Positions 53,251 through 64,000 of a stretch of DNA of 64,000 bases are shown here, piece after piece. Below the pieces are notes generated by a model that worked only from the letters and a program-made list of their open reading frames with translations, was not told where the DNA came from and did no database searches. The translations under genes and the position numbers were made by a program. Each line of letters starts with the position of its first letter. Position 1 is the first letter of the stretch. This DNA is from Pectobacterium sp. PL152. Lineage in GTDB: Bacteria > Pseudomonadota > Gammaproteobacteria > Enterobacterales > Enterobacteriaceae. Location of the stretch: assembly GCA_021907015.1 (NCBI GenBank), contig CP091064.1:4154001-4218000 (forward strand), in the 5' to 3' direction.

Positions 53251-55172
53251 GGGTGTCCTTTGTGTCATAGAGTGCAGAGCAACGCCTCAGCGTTGATAGA
53301 TAGGATGAGGTCCACAGATACTGTCCATCATGACGACGATAAAGCGGTATTTCCCTTGTATCATTAGCGAACTGCCATTTTTTAACGGTGTAATTATGTC
53401 CGATAGCGTATCGATACCGATATTTTTGGCATATTCAAGCGTGGCCAACCATTCTGCGGGATGGGCATAATAAGGGGTTAATTGGGTTACTCTTTGGTAT
53501 TCGCCTTTACTCCAAACTACGGCTTTTTCAACATGGTACTAATCCGATAATAAGCCGATAAATCTACGCATTGCTCACCATAAAAACGATACAATAAAAT
53601 TAATACATTGGTATTAACACAACAGTCGATCTGGGTAATCTCATTATTTTGCTTCATCCAGGTGTGGAAGGTTTGGCATTCAGCCCATTGATGCTGTGGT
53701 GCGGTTAGTCGGGCATCAACCTTCTGTAGCTGGTAGCCATTCATCTCAATCAGCGTCTGGCGAACAGCATCAGATGAAATACGCTCAAACTTATACAGCA
53801 TTTCGGTAATGATCGCCGTGTCATCAATATCGGCGTCAATAATCTGGTTTTTCATCCACGGAGGATGAGCGTGACGGGGCCAGAAGCTGAAATGGCCAGG
53901 GCGTGTTTCACAAGTGGCGAGAAAATCCAGTGCGCGATCGATATAGGGGCAGTTTGCTTATTGTAGTCGAGCGTCCTTAATACCTGTGCAGTGACAAAGG
54001 CATTGGCATCCTGATGCCACTGACCATCGGGCGTCCTGACACTGGACAGAAATGCCCCGTTTTCTGACTGCTGTTGCTGGAGAATCGTATCCAGAGCCAT
54101 ATCGTATGGCGGTGGCTGGCTATGATCGAGCAGTGGGACGTCACACCAGCGATCGTTCTGTGGGCTGAAGGTACAACTGATACCACACGTTGCCTGCGCA
54201 TCGACTGTAAAGCCGATGACATTAAACTGAAGTGGCACGTTCTCTTTAATTAGCGTTTGTAGCAGTGGCATGGGGTGTACCACGTGCTGCAATAGTTCAC
54301 TCATTTTCTGAGCGGCCTGAGTATTACCACCTAAAAGCGCGGTGCCATCGTAAACAGGTTAAAACTTTCCAACTGGCGTTGGGGACTATAAACCAGGCTA
54401 AAACCATAGGTGGTGGCAGGAAACTCACCTGGATTAGGTCTGTTGGCTAATACCTGATTGAGCAGCGCCGCCAACGGAGGAAACTTACTTTCAGAGCCAA
54501 ATAACCGCATAACGTTGGCTATGTCCGCCAACGTTATTTCCGCGCTGTGCCACTGATAGTAATATTCGGTTGATGTATCAGGCCGATCCGGGTAATAGCC
54601 AATCATCAGGAGCGATAGCCCGGCTGCGGTTAGCTGATGCAGAGGATAGTAGCTATTGGCGTGGTTTAGCGCGGAGGTATACAGAGCGATTAAAGCCTGA
54701 TTGTTCGGAGGTATTTCGGAATAGACCTTGGTTTTAACCTTGCCAGCGGCATATTTCCGACCCAACCATGAACCAAATTTTAGCGCTTGGGAGGCGTACC
54801 CAGCCCCTGTATATGGGCTATGTGTGCGAAACAGGATGCAACAGATGCTGACGAGTTTGATGAGGTGTACGGGGCATTTTCCGTACTGAAGGTCCCAATA
54901 TCACGGGCCTGGGTGGATAAAGGGAGAAAAGTATCGAACGTGCAGGCTACAGCCCGCGGTTTTATGCTAGATGTCGTAAACTCCAGTGGACAACCATTAT
55001 AGGCCAATAAACTCGTATTAAATGCCGCAGAAAGCAGTCCCGATGCCATCCGCTTCTGACTGAAACGGTCGACATCGGGTAGTAGCGTGTCTGCTAAATC
55101 CGGCACGTGATGGCACAAAGTGGTTACCAGGGCGTTCAAGGCCGCTGGTAACACCGCAGCGCGTTCAACCAT
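53231..55172 (-). pseudogene. prenyltransferase-like plus terpene-cyclase-like protein (gene F), frame interrupted
   Basis: Read through several breaks (near 54780, 54330, 53855, 53525 and 53390) this is about 645 residues. The first half has a pattern reminiscent of bacterial indole/DMATS-type prenyltransferases: NTSLLAYNGCPLEFTTSSIK, TEYYYQWHSAEITLADIANV, TTYGFSLVYSPQRQLESFNL and PLQFNVIGFTVDAQATCGIS. The second half looks like an alpha/alpha toroid: ALDTILQQQQSENGAFLSSV, then DADIDDTAIITEML with the DxDDTA motif of class II terpene cyclases, then DCCVNTNVLILLYRFYG. Both assignments are by eye. It could also be two adjacent genes, since an ATG occurs at 53855. It starts 16 bases after gene E and overlaps G. 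Confidence 0.5.
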
Positions 55173-55188
55173 AATTATTGACCGTGGT

Positions 55189-56819
55189 TCATGCCGGAAT
55201 AACAATGCTTGGCGGATTATCCGTACCGTCGACCACCCGGGTATGCCCACCGACCTCAAGATAGGTAATCGTATAATGAACCGTCCAGGGTTTTTCTGTC
55301 AGACAGCGATACTTGAAGGTTTGCACCGCGGTTTTATCGGGGTTAAAAGTGAATTTTTGTTTTTCTTCAATCCTTTGTCATCACAATAGGTGAGTTCAAC
55401 CAGAACCTGATTGTATTTATCCCAAGAAAATGTACGATCGAGGAAAATATCAACTTCATTGAAAGTGAGTAAATTACTCGGATCGAGGCTGATAGCGTTA
55501 GAGGCGGTTTTGAATTTTGACTGATAGCTGCTATTACCTTCCCAGCCGGTGCTGCTTGCTGACTTAAAGATAAAATCGCCTTGAATATCGAATAATTCAT
55601 TCCGGTCTTTGCTTCTGGAAATGTTTTTCTGCCATTCTTTACCGTCCTCAGTAAAGGCATCACCAGTGTAGACGTTATTATTATAACTGGCCTTAAATGC
55701 CGCTGCTTTAATACCCAGTTCTTGAAAACCATCTGGCCCGAAGATTTGAAGTTCGATTTTCTGAAAGAAAGGATCGTTGACGTTCACTTCAATAAAATAG
55801 GGCTTCTCTTTTTGGCCTTTAACGTGTCGGTACCGATAAAGTTTTGTGGCACCGCTGCCTGGGTAATCGCCTTTGATGACGTGTAGTTGAAGGATAAGGT
55901 TTTATGTTCGGTAATTTTACTACTTTTAATTCCAATGATGCGCAGGGAAATAAACCGCCTTTTTCTTCTTCATCTTTACTGCCAATCAATGATTCCAGAA
56001 TAGAAGCACTTGCCGATTTTGCCTGCTCGTTACTTTCTTCATTCGGCTTAATGGTTGCATTGAAAAATATCTTTAACAGCTCTTCTTTGACGAACTGTAA
56101 CGCCCACTCTTTTCTTTTTCCGCCTCGTCACCGGGCATACTTTCGGTCACCTTGATGACGAGCTTTTGATCTTGTTCCAGTTTTTATCACGCTGTCAAAG
56201 CCGAGCCAAAACTGGCTGGTGTTTCGACAGGGATGGGAATGTTAATGCCAAATTTGGCACCGAACTCTTTATATACGCTGTCAAACTCTGCGGTGACATC
56301 CACCTTCAATGCAGGGGTAATACCTGTGTAGGTGAGATTGTAAGCGACGGCCGCTGGTGCCTGTGCCTGATTAAATGCAGCTTCCAGAATAACCGCCTGT
56401 TGTGGCGTTAGTTTGGCACTGAAAATAGCCGTGTTATTACCAAATAGGCTGGGACTTTGTGCGCTGATCAACTGGCCATTGGCATTTTGTGCATCCAGCA
56501 CAAAAAGTTTACCGTGCCATTGTTAAAGGGACGGGGGCTTTACGGGCATTTTGGGTTTGATATTCAGCTTATTCAGATAGTCGGTAAATGCGATATTGAG
56601 TTCACCTTCATCGACGGCGGTATTGACTTCAAAGTTGATGTATCCTCCCTGCTGATTGGCGTCATCTCCGGTATATTTAATTAATGAGAATACGGGTTTC
56701 CCATCGCGCACGGCAATATGAATATTGCCAGGTAAATACCAGAATTGGTTTTCATCTGAGTCATCAGAAAAAAACGTGATGTTTTTAATTGTGGCTGTCT
56801 TTTCTCTCAATAATAACAT
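55189..56819 (-). pseudogene. uncharacterised beta-rich protein, paralogue E, frame interrupted
   Basis: About 543 residues after frame restoration. It starts MLLLREKTATIKNITFFSDD with GAGGAAA before the ATG. Signature blocks are NQFWYLPGNIHIAV, KPVFSLIKYTGDD, QQGGYINFEVNTA, the middle block SLFGNNTAIFSAKLTPQQAV, VTAEFDSVYKEFG, EVNVNDPFFQKIELQIFG, and a terminal module FSWDKYNQVLVELTYCDDKG. Breaks lie near 56520, 56150-56200, 55850-55900 and 55330. No signal peptide. The same blocks in the same order occur in paralogue C. Confidence 0.6.
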
Positions 56820-56869
56820 GATTTTTCCTCATGATTGACTAGTGATATAAATATGATCTTCATCTGTTT

Positions 56870-58646
56870 TTAGTGTTTTTCCTCAATCTCACCATCATTA
56901 TTAATAATGATGATGTCGAGAGTGATAAGTAATAATTTCGGGTCGGGTTGATCTGCACTAAATAATGCATCTTCTGATTGATCTTCGGAAAAATAAAACT
57001 CTTCTTTTAACGATTTCGAGGTGGGTTGGTCATAGCAGTAAGTCACATTGACTAAAACTTGTGTTATTTTTATCCAGTTTAATTTGGGGGATATTATCAG
57101 CGTTCGTTGTTTGTAGAGTCGTGAAAATAGAGTGACATCTTGACTAGTAGGCTGATATAACTTTACTGGTATATGGGGTGTGTTAGCACGAGTGCTATAC
57201 TCTTTGGTTGCTGAAAAAGTATAGTTTTCAGGATCTGGTAGCATAATGCTGTATTCTTCATGCGGATTTTTCTGAGTGATATAGAAGTTTTTCGATGTGC
57301 TGTTTTCTTTGTTTTTAATATGGGTGCAGGTAATGTTAACCAATATTGATGCATACCATGACCAGTTGAATTTTTTTCTGCTGATATAACGAAATTATAA
57401 CGACTATATAGTGATTCAATGTCTAAAAAAGTTCGGTTGAGGATGTGCTCATAATGGCTGAACTGGCAGACATCACACCACCGACCGGACGGTTAAAATA
57501 CAGTGTAAACTGATATTCCACTGGCCATGACGTTTTTTGGTTACGGGATCGGTAATGACAGAAGCGCAGAATGTTTTAGCTGCCATATTATTTCTGGAGA
57601 AAACGAGCGGAGGCTGAGAGCCACCATAAGTAAAATTCAGCGTCACCAATTGAATATTTTCGTCTAACTCAGACGCCAGCAATTGGGCTCTTATCGTGCG
57701 GAAAGAGAAAAAATTATCCTGAAGCTCGTGATAACTTACAACACTGCTGGCGTCATAATGGCTCTGACTGACCAGTGTGGCAAAAAAGTGCTTGAGGATA
57801 GAGAGAGCGCCGTACCACTGTGGTTTCGGTGATTCGGGCACTGAGCGTGCGTTTATCAATATCTTTGACTGAAATGTTTTGTAATTGGAAGCCAAATTCT
57901 GGCGCAGAATCTGTCTTTATTTGACCAAATGCTGGGGTGAAAAATTCGCAAGTCAGAATAGCGCTCAATTCAGTCGTTGCTTTTCCAATATAGTGGTCAG
58001 GATTAGCATTTCTTACCTTGATGGTAACTAGTTTTTACTGATTAAGGTTTCGGAAATATCATCAATATTAAAAGAAAAATCAATGCATTAAAACCAAATG
58101 AGGTTTTAAGGTATTCATAGACCTGATCCCACTGGGCATCAAGTTCAAAGATTGAAGGGGGTAACTGTTGGAGGTAGTCGATTTTATAGCTGACGGCAAT
58201 TGGAGCAGATTCTGGCTGCTGAAGTAGTGCGGCGATTCTCTCAATGTCATTCGCGTCAGTCTGGGAGGCCATAATATAGCAAAACTGATTATTTCCTAGT
58301 GAGGTGTTATTCAGCACTTGTGGCATAGCCTGTGGGATACTGAGCGTTGCGGTGCTGGCAATAATTTGCAGTGGGAGTAGGGTGGCATCCGCCGGAATAT
58401 CAGGATTGTCCAGAGCCGCTGCTTGTGCCGCAGCCAGGCTGCTGGCCAATTGCGTCTGCAGTGAAAGTATTGCGTAGTAATTCGTCGGTTGAGTGCTCGC
58501 GCTACTTCTGAATATTTGATAATGAACTTCGGGAATGGCCTGATTATTCACCAGAATACTGGGTGCCATGGCACAATAATAATAAACCTGACTGCCTGGC
58601 ATCGCATTAATAAAGCCTATAGTTTTTCCGTTATTCTGTTATTCAT
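56870..58646 (-). pseudogene. uncharacterised beta-rich protein, paralogue D, frame interrupted
   Basis: About 590 residues after restoration, from MNNRITEK. Blocks are QVYYYCAMAPSILVNNQ, IPEVHYQIFRSS, NYYAILSLQTQLA, the middle block NTSLGNNQFCYIMASQTDAN, PPSIFELDAQWDQVYEYLK, SVVSYHELQDNFFSFRTIRA, and a terminal module LNWIKITQVLVNVTYCYDQ like that of paralogue E. The frame breaks near 58625, 58070, 58035, 57815, 57510, 57450 and 57365. Composition is A+T rich. No known family is recognised. Confidence 0.55.
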
Positions 58647-58660
58647 AGCGATTGCCCATG

Positions 58661-58725
58661 TTGAATAAAAAGCGGTCAGCCAGGCATCGACCATCAATGC
58701 AATGGTCGATGCCCTGCCTATTCAA
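58661..58725. other. long intergenic hairpin between paralogues C and D
   Basis: GGCATCGACCAT (58683-58694) and ATGGTCGATGCC (58702-58713) form a perfect 12-bp stem with a seven-base loop. Outer arms TTGAATA (58661-58667) and TATTCAA (58719-58725) can pair as well. No T run follows directly, so it is more like an RNA processing or attenuation structure than a terminator. Confidence 0.6.
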
Positions 58726-58806
58726 TAGTATTAACACCGTTCATCGCTGAGATTCAGGGTCGTGTGCTCCTGAGTCAGCAAGATGACGGAGAAGCCTATT
58801 AGGCCA

Positions 58807-60947
58807 TTAACAGTTCACTACCACTGCGAACGATGAACCGCTTACCTTACCTTCAATTGGTTTAGGATCACGCTCGTCATTGTAAATAACAGTGCCGCTG
58901 TAGGTAATTTCAGGAATATCGTCTGTGCCATCGGGTAAAAAACCGAAGGTGAGGTTGCGGCGAGTCGTTTTCTTCTAAATCTTTCTCTTCCAGATTAATC
59001 GATTGAGTCTGTTTAAACTTGTAGGTCTTATAGTTCACCGTCATGTCGAAGGTGATAATTAATACATCTTTCTTTGACGCGATGAAAAATATGGAATAGC
59101 TTGTTTTCCTCGGCAGGGCATTCATGATTTGAATTTGATTCGCGCGAGTGGAACCATATCCAGGCAACTGCGGCGAAGGCTCAATACCAGGTTCGATGTA
59201 AGTAAATCTACCGCCATCCCGGGTATAATAATCAGTGGTGAAATAAATGGGGTTTTCTGGTTTCATGCCTACGGGATAAATAAAGGTTTTGGCGGTGTGG
59301 AAACATTCAATAATTGGACGTCACTTTTTAACTCTATGTTATGCGCGGGATCGGAATATTGCGCTTTTAATAATACCTGGCTGAATGTTTTCCAGGCTTG
59401 TTCATCAAGTAATGAGTCAACTTGCGCGTAGACAATACCGCATTGCGCCATATTGATATATTGAACGAGACTATCAGTTACGTCTATTTTACCTGAGTGA
59501 TAGGGTTTTGAATGCAACCGGAAAAATTCACCGTATAGGAGTAACTATAGGTGCGTCCCAGTTTTTATCAATATACCATTTCTCGGTTTTTGCGGAGCGC
59601 TATTTTTGTTGTCGAAACGCAACGTACTGACATGGTTATCGTCATATTTTGCGATGACAATAATGTTTTCAATGTTATATTTAGCTAGGTCCTGACTGAC
59701 ATAGAATTCAGGTTGAATAAATTGAAAGAAGGGATCGTCAAGATCGTATTCTTTGAAATAGTCATCAACCTTCCCAGCACCGACAATAGACAGAATGGAT
59801 GGTAACTGAGCCTGTGGCGCGATGGAAAAAGGAACAACGCGATTCTCTTCATAGACGCGAGTGAAACTCTGCGTATTCTTCAGACTTTCTTTAAATTTAT
59901 CAAAACTCCCAGCATCATTCAGCAAGTCCAGACTCATATCTAACCCAGTTTGGCTAGACAGGATTTGTTGAAGCTGCGCTTGTCCCCAGTCCTCGAAGGT
60001 CTTTATCCAGGCATTATATTGTTCGTCTTTCATGCCCATTTCTTGCGGACTGAGGCCGGGAATAACGGAGACCTTGGCGGCACCTTTCTCGGAAAATTCA
60101 CGGGTGATTTCTTTTTCATCCGCAGACCATGTATGGCGAGTAATGGTTTGAGCCACCGTTTTCATTTTCTCACTGTCATAGGTGACAATGACTTTTACCG
60201 CTGGCAGTGAGGCATCCAGTGTGAAATTATAGCGAATCCCGACACTGGCATTACTCGGCGTGCCTTTTAATACGTTCTCAAACAGGGTTGCCCCCAACCC
60301 TGTCAGTGACAGGCTAAATACGGTATCGTTATTGCCCAAGCCTGAAGGGCTCAGTGGGGTGGGCTGTTGGCTGTAAATACTTTATTCTCGTTGATGATCA
60401 ACGAGGCCTGAGCAGAGGTATAGCGGGGCTGGCGCAGTTCTATTTTATTCTCATCGGGCATCAGCCGTCCTAGGAATTGCTCTCCATCCCCTTTAGGATC
60501 ATAGGCGACAACATATTCTTTCGCTTGTTCTTCGGTTAATCCTGTATTTTTGAATGCTTTTTCTCTGGCCTCCTGATTGGCTTTATTGGTTGATCAGCAG
60601 TAAGCTTGTTTTCAGCCTGAACATATTTAACAATAAGTCTTGATTTTGCCGCTAGCTGTGGTGATATTCCCTTGTAAAGCTGTGTTTTTATTTTATCCCC
60701 TTCGCTTTGCGTAGGTACTGGGAGTTTTACAGTAAACTGTGCATATCCACCTTGTTGCTCTTCTTTACGGTATTTATAGAACAAGAAATCAGGTTTGCTT
60801 TCCTGACCAGAAAAATTGGAATTTCAGGGACGACATAAAAATATTTTTATTTTCGCTATCGCCATAGCAGGTGTAGGTATATTCTTTGATGCCTAAGTGC
60901 TCGGTGGTATCTATTTTAAGCGAATACTGGATGGCTGTGGTTAACAT
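58807..60947 (-). pseudogene. uncharacterised beta-rich protein, paralogue C (longest member), frame interrupted
   Basis: About 715 residues after restoration. It starts MLTTAIQYSLKIDTTEHLGI with AGAGGAA before the ATG. Blocks are KNIFYVVPEIPIF, KPDFLFYKYRKEE, QQGGYAQFTVKLP, LGNNDTVFSLSLTGLGATLF, LPAVKVIVTYDSEK, a central helical-looking part (WSADEKEITREFSEKGAAKV; WIKTFEDWGQAQLQQILSSQ), YDLDDPFFQFIQPEFYVSQD, and several terminal strand modules ending IEGKVSGSSFAVVVNC. Breaks lie near 60850, 60800, 60600, 60370, 59545, 59270 and 58970. No signal peptide. It has the most complete set of blocks and is the best query for a homology search. Confidence 0.6.
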
Positions 60948-60959
60948 AGTTTATTCCTC

Positions 60960-62408
60960 TTAACTTATGGCTATTTTTTTGTATTGAAGCTCAATACGGC
61001 TTAAGGTCGACTGCTGTACACCTGAATCGTAATTTCTGCTTATAAATGACGACGTTTTTCCCTGCCAGTGATATTCAATACGACCATTCAAGGTATTCGA
61101 CCGGGTATTGAGTAACCAAGTGGTTTGCCATTGTTGATCGGAAAATGAAAAACTAAAGGTAGCGCGCTTTGCCTGACCATCAGGGTAATAAGTGGCGCTA
61201 CCTGAAATTGTTTTAAAATCGGGTTGTAAGTGGCGGGCATCGAAAGTCACATCATGAAATCCGATATCCTGAATGCTTAGGTTAATGTCTGCTTGCCATT
61301 GGCGTGTGATATCAATGAATGAATAATCGGAAAAGGTGACTTTGATGGTTATTTCATTAACGTGACCATCGGCCGTGATGGTAAGAGGAGGAAAATTTGG
61401 CCATTGCATTGGCACTTTTTATCTGCCCATGCCAGTTCAATTGACATAATCGCAAACTTACCCGGATTGAAATCCAGGCTGACTTTGCACGTCTGCTGGT
61501 TTCCCGGATCGTCAGGTTGTTTACGTTGAGGTTCAGGCAACGGTGAAGGATCATAGGAAATCAGTTTATTGGCGATAAAACCGCTGAATAGTGACGCGAT
61601 ATCCTGTTCGCCGATCAGCTCATATGATTGGGGCAGGCTGCTTTCGTAAGAGAAATCATAGTCAATTTTGGTGGGTATCTCATCAATATGTGAGATGTTG
61701 CTGAGTGTATTACTGAGGACGCTGGCAGCGAGATCGACCAGATTTTTTCTTACGTTTTCTTTGGTCTGTGGCGATGGCGTATTTTTAAACGCCTCGTCCA
61801 GCATGATGACGCCTGCGTCAATTTGTTTGTCGAGCAATTGCGCAATAGCTTCCGGCGTTCGGGTTTTGGTATTAAAGGCCAGTATCAGAAATTGCCGCCA
61901 GTCACCATTGAGACGGGCGTTAACCTCGGAGCTTACTGTGAACTGCGTGTGGGTGGTAAGAAAATCCGCTTTGTGTCTCCCTGTATGGCCTCGGTTAACG
62001 CTACCCCTTCTGCATGGGTGATAGGCATGGAGTTTTTTTCAAACTCAACCAGGTAGGGTGAGTCATCCAGCGTCTCATGAAAGCGCAAGAAGAGGGTGGT
62101 CTTCGCATCACACTGCTCAAGAGTGATGTTACTGCCTGAGTGGGTGATATGCGTTTGGATATATTGTCGAATGGCCTGGGTATCGAGGGGGACTACCGGC
62201 GTAATCAGGGTAACGAGGCCACCTGCAGGAGTGGTGGTGAGGTGAAAGCCACTGGTTTTATTTCCCCGATCGTCATGAACGATCTCAGGCGTGAAGCAGC
62301 CATAGGTATAGTCACCGATAGCACGACGTTGATCGTGAAAGACGAAAGCTCGATCAAGCAAAAAAAGGACGTCAGATCTTTTTCTGGATTTAGTGTTTCA
62401 GTCTTCAT
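60960..62408 (-). pseudogene. uncharacterised beta-rich protein, paralogue B, frame interrupted
   Basis: About 483 residues after restoration, starting MKTETLNPEKDLTSFF. Blocks are more diverged: DYTYGCFTPEIVHDD, KTSGFHLTTTPAGG, GGLVTLITPVVPLDTQ, MPITHAEGVALTEAIQG, then a helical part (LLDKQIDAGVIMLDEAFKNT) and strand modules (TFSFSFSDQQWQTTWLLNTR; EYHWQGKTSSFISRNYDSG) ending QYKKIAIS. Breaks lie near 62355, 61950 and 61415. Its ATG overlaps the end of gene A (62398-62408). It ends 13 bases before paralogue C, which supports an operon. Confidence 0.58.
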
Positions 62409-64000
62409 TTTCAGCCTCAAGCATAATGGTTTGATTGCCTGTCACATAGTCCGACCATTGGCCGTTACCGATTTTGTAGCGAAACCCTGCGGCGTAAATT
62501 GATGTGACATTCCATTGATATTCATAGCAATTATTCTGGGGTGTAAACGTATGATCCTGCGTTTGGGTTTCTCCCTGAGCCTGAAAACTCAGCGTGGCAT
62601 AGCGGATTCCAGCAGCAAACTGTGTAGTGATGGTGGCGTGTTGTGCGCCGAACTGGGGAAGCTATAAGCACCGAGGGTGGCTGACTGGATGATTGGCATA
62701 TCGAGCACCACTGAGGCGGTGCTATCGTTATCCCAGGCGGTCACTTTGGCATAGGCATCACGTCCCTGTTATCGGATAACTAAAACAGGGTGAAGCCAGC
62801 GTGAGTTCAAACGTTTCTGGCAGATTAGCGGAGTAGTAGTTTCCCCAATCATACTGTGTTGTGCGAAGGTTGGGTCGATAGTGATGGTCAGGAACTGACA
62901 AGGAAAACTGGAATAGTCCAGCGTCAGCATTTTGTTATTGCTGGTTCGTAACTCAGTGACGAGAGAGAGATACCCTTTGTCGGTCGGATAGCTAACGCGA
63001 ATATGGTACTGATATTCACTATCTGGGTTAAACGTATTATTGATAAATGTGAAGGCCAAATAACTCTGATTGGGGGTTAATCGCTGGGTTAGCCGCTGTT
63101 CGGAAGGATAAAGCTCACCCGGTGGTAAAATGATTTGTATATCAATAAACGACCCATTTTTCAGACCCTGTGGGAAAGCGTAAAGAAGGTTAATCTTTAG
63201 GGTTCCGTCAGGCAGTGAAGGCGCGGTAGTTTGGTGGATAATCTGCTCAGGAGCCTCTTTGGCAACTTGCTGTGCAGCGGCAAACGGATCTAACAAAAGC
63301 AGATGGGGCGCCGTGTTAGCTCAACACGTTTTAAATCAACCATCAGGCGACGTGGCTCCTGTGGGAGCAGCAGACAAATATAGGTCATGTTGGTGTCGGC
63401 GTTACCGATATAGGGCGATCCCAACGTGTTGAACAGGCGATCGAGCAAAGCCTGAGCGAATAACAGCGTTTCTGCCGGGTCTGTCGCGGGGAATGCGGGT
63501 GAGATCGCTAACGGTAGCTGGAGCAGGTTTTCGTACACGTACTGGGTAAGCTGCACATAAGGAAATGCTACCCTGCTGTCGGATACGGGTTTGGCGTCTT
63601 TAACCGTTGCCGCCAGTTTGGCAATCAGCTGGCCGGGATCGCATTCCAGCGTATAATTCAGCCGTGGAGATACGCCCTCGACAAAGCCATCGAGACGGGC
63701 ATTAAAGCCAATAATATTATCCAGCAACGTTTTTCATTAGTTGCGTGGTATCTGCATCGAGTGAGATCAGAAATTGAATCGACAGTGCTGAATACCAATT
63801 TGATCGTAATTCTGATGGGTTAATGCCGAGTTGTGACCCGATGGCGAGTGGAAACCAAGTTTATAGGGGATAATCGGTAAGCCTTGGAGCGCTTTCCTGG
63901 ATGTTGGCGATTGAATACTTCAAGCGTTTCACTGCTGGCAAATTGTAGTTCGGTGGTAAAATTAAGGTCACCGTAGATAATGTTGCTGCTTTGGCTGAGG
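62398..64000 (-). pseudogene. uncharacterised beta-rich protein, gene A (5' end outside the window), frame interrupted
   Basis: Only the C-terminal 530 or so residues are in the window. Text includes NIIYGDLNFTTELQFASSET, NIIGFNARLDGFVEGVSPRL, YIGNADTNMTYICLLLPQEP, LPDGTLKINLLYAFPQGLKN, SEYQYHIRVSYPTDKGYLSL, and a terminal module NCYEYQWNVTSIYAAGFRYK ending MLEAENED. Strand-rich modules with aromatic Y-x-Y patterns resemble the ends of paralogues C to E. Frame breaks lie near 63885, 63790, 63725, 63295, 62770 and 62655. It is the upstream-most visible gene of the array. Confidence 0.5.

Overview
The window looks like chromosome of a soft-rot enterobacterium, most likely Pectobacterium or a close relative. 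This is an inference from gene content: a secreted chorismate mutase, two aryl-beta-glucoside (bgl/arb-type) loci, a full myo-inositol catabolic cluster, an FbpABC-type iron transporter and a DgcP-like diguanylate cyclase. No rRNA, tRNA, CRISPR array, IS element or prophage was seen.

Layout. (1) 0.4-2.6 kb: secreted chorismate mutase and an S53 (kumamolisin-like) peptidase. (2) 2.7-5.2 kb: a bgl-type locus with an antiterminator target plus leader terminator, a 6-phospho-beta-glucosidase and a BglG antiterminator, but no PTS permease. (3) 5.4-6.5 kb: a MASE2-GGDEF diguanylate cyclase. (4) 7.0-20.6 kb: a giant surface protein (LEPR-x-LFDGA motif, DUF4347, seven 306-bp Ig-like repeats) followed by a TolC-like lipoprotein, a HlyD adaptor, a second HlyD adaptor with an extra N-terminal domain, and an M50-type membrane protein fused to a HlyD-like arm. 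No ABC ATPase is present. A signal-peptide-bearing tail-collar protein follows. (5) 21.8-23.5 kb: an orphan solute-binding protein and an ABM-domain protein. (6) 23.6-39.0 kb: inositol genes rpiR/iolR, iolA, iolD, iolG, a sugar ABC importer, a second Gfo/Idh dehydrogenase, iolC fused to an aldolase domain, iolE and iolB. (7) 39.0-42.5 kb: fbpABC-like Fe(III) importer on the minus strand. (8) 42.7-47.1 kb: a complete bgl operon (antiterminator target, EIIBCA, glucosidase, BglG). (9) 47.4-51.8 kb: GAF-GGDEF cyclase and small accessory genes. (10) 51.8-64.0 kb, minus strand and visibly A+T-richer: a tandem array of divergent, unrecognised beta-rich paralogues. One further gene in the array looks like a prenyltransferase-like half joined to a terpene-cyclase-like half with a DIDDTA motif. 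The array runs off the window end.

A strong caveat concerns reading frames. About 50 of them break by one or two bases, often in short homopolymers, and the protein resumes at once in another frame. The breaks are dense in accessory genes and sparse in conserved ones. Unpolished sequence is the likeliest cause. I annotate such genes over their full span, typed 'pseudogene' because the frame as given is broken, while arguing that most are probably intact in the organism.

The two most novel items are the ABC-less adhesin export cluster (7-20.6 kb) and the beta-rich paralogue array with its enzyme-like member (51.8-64 kb). A third is a 242-bp structured intergenic repeat flanking iolD, whose two copies show compensatory base changes in two hairpins.
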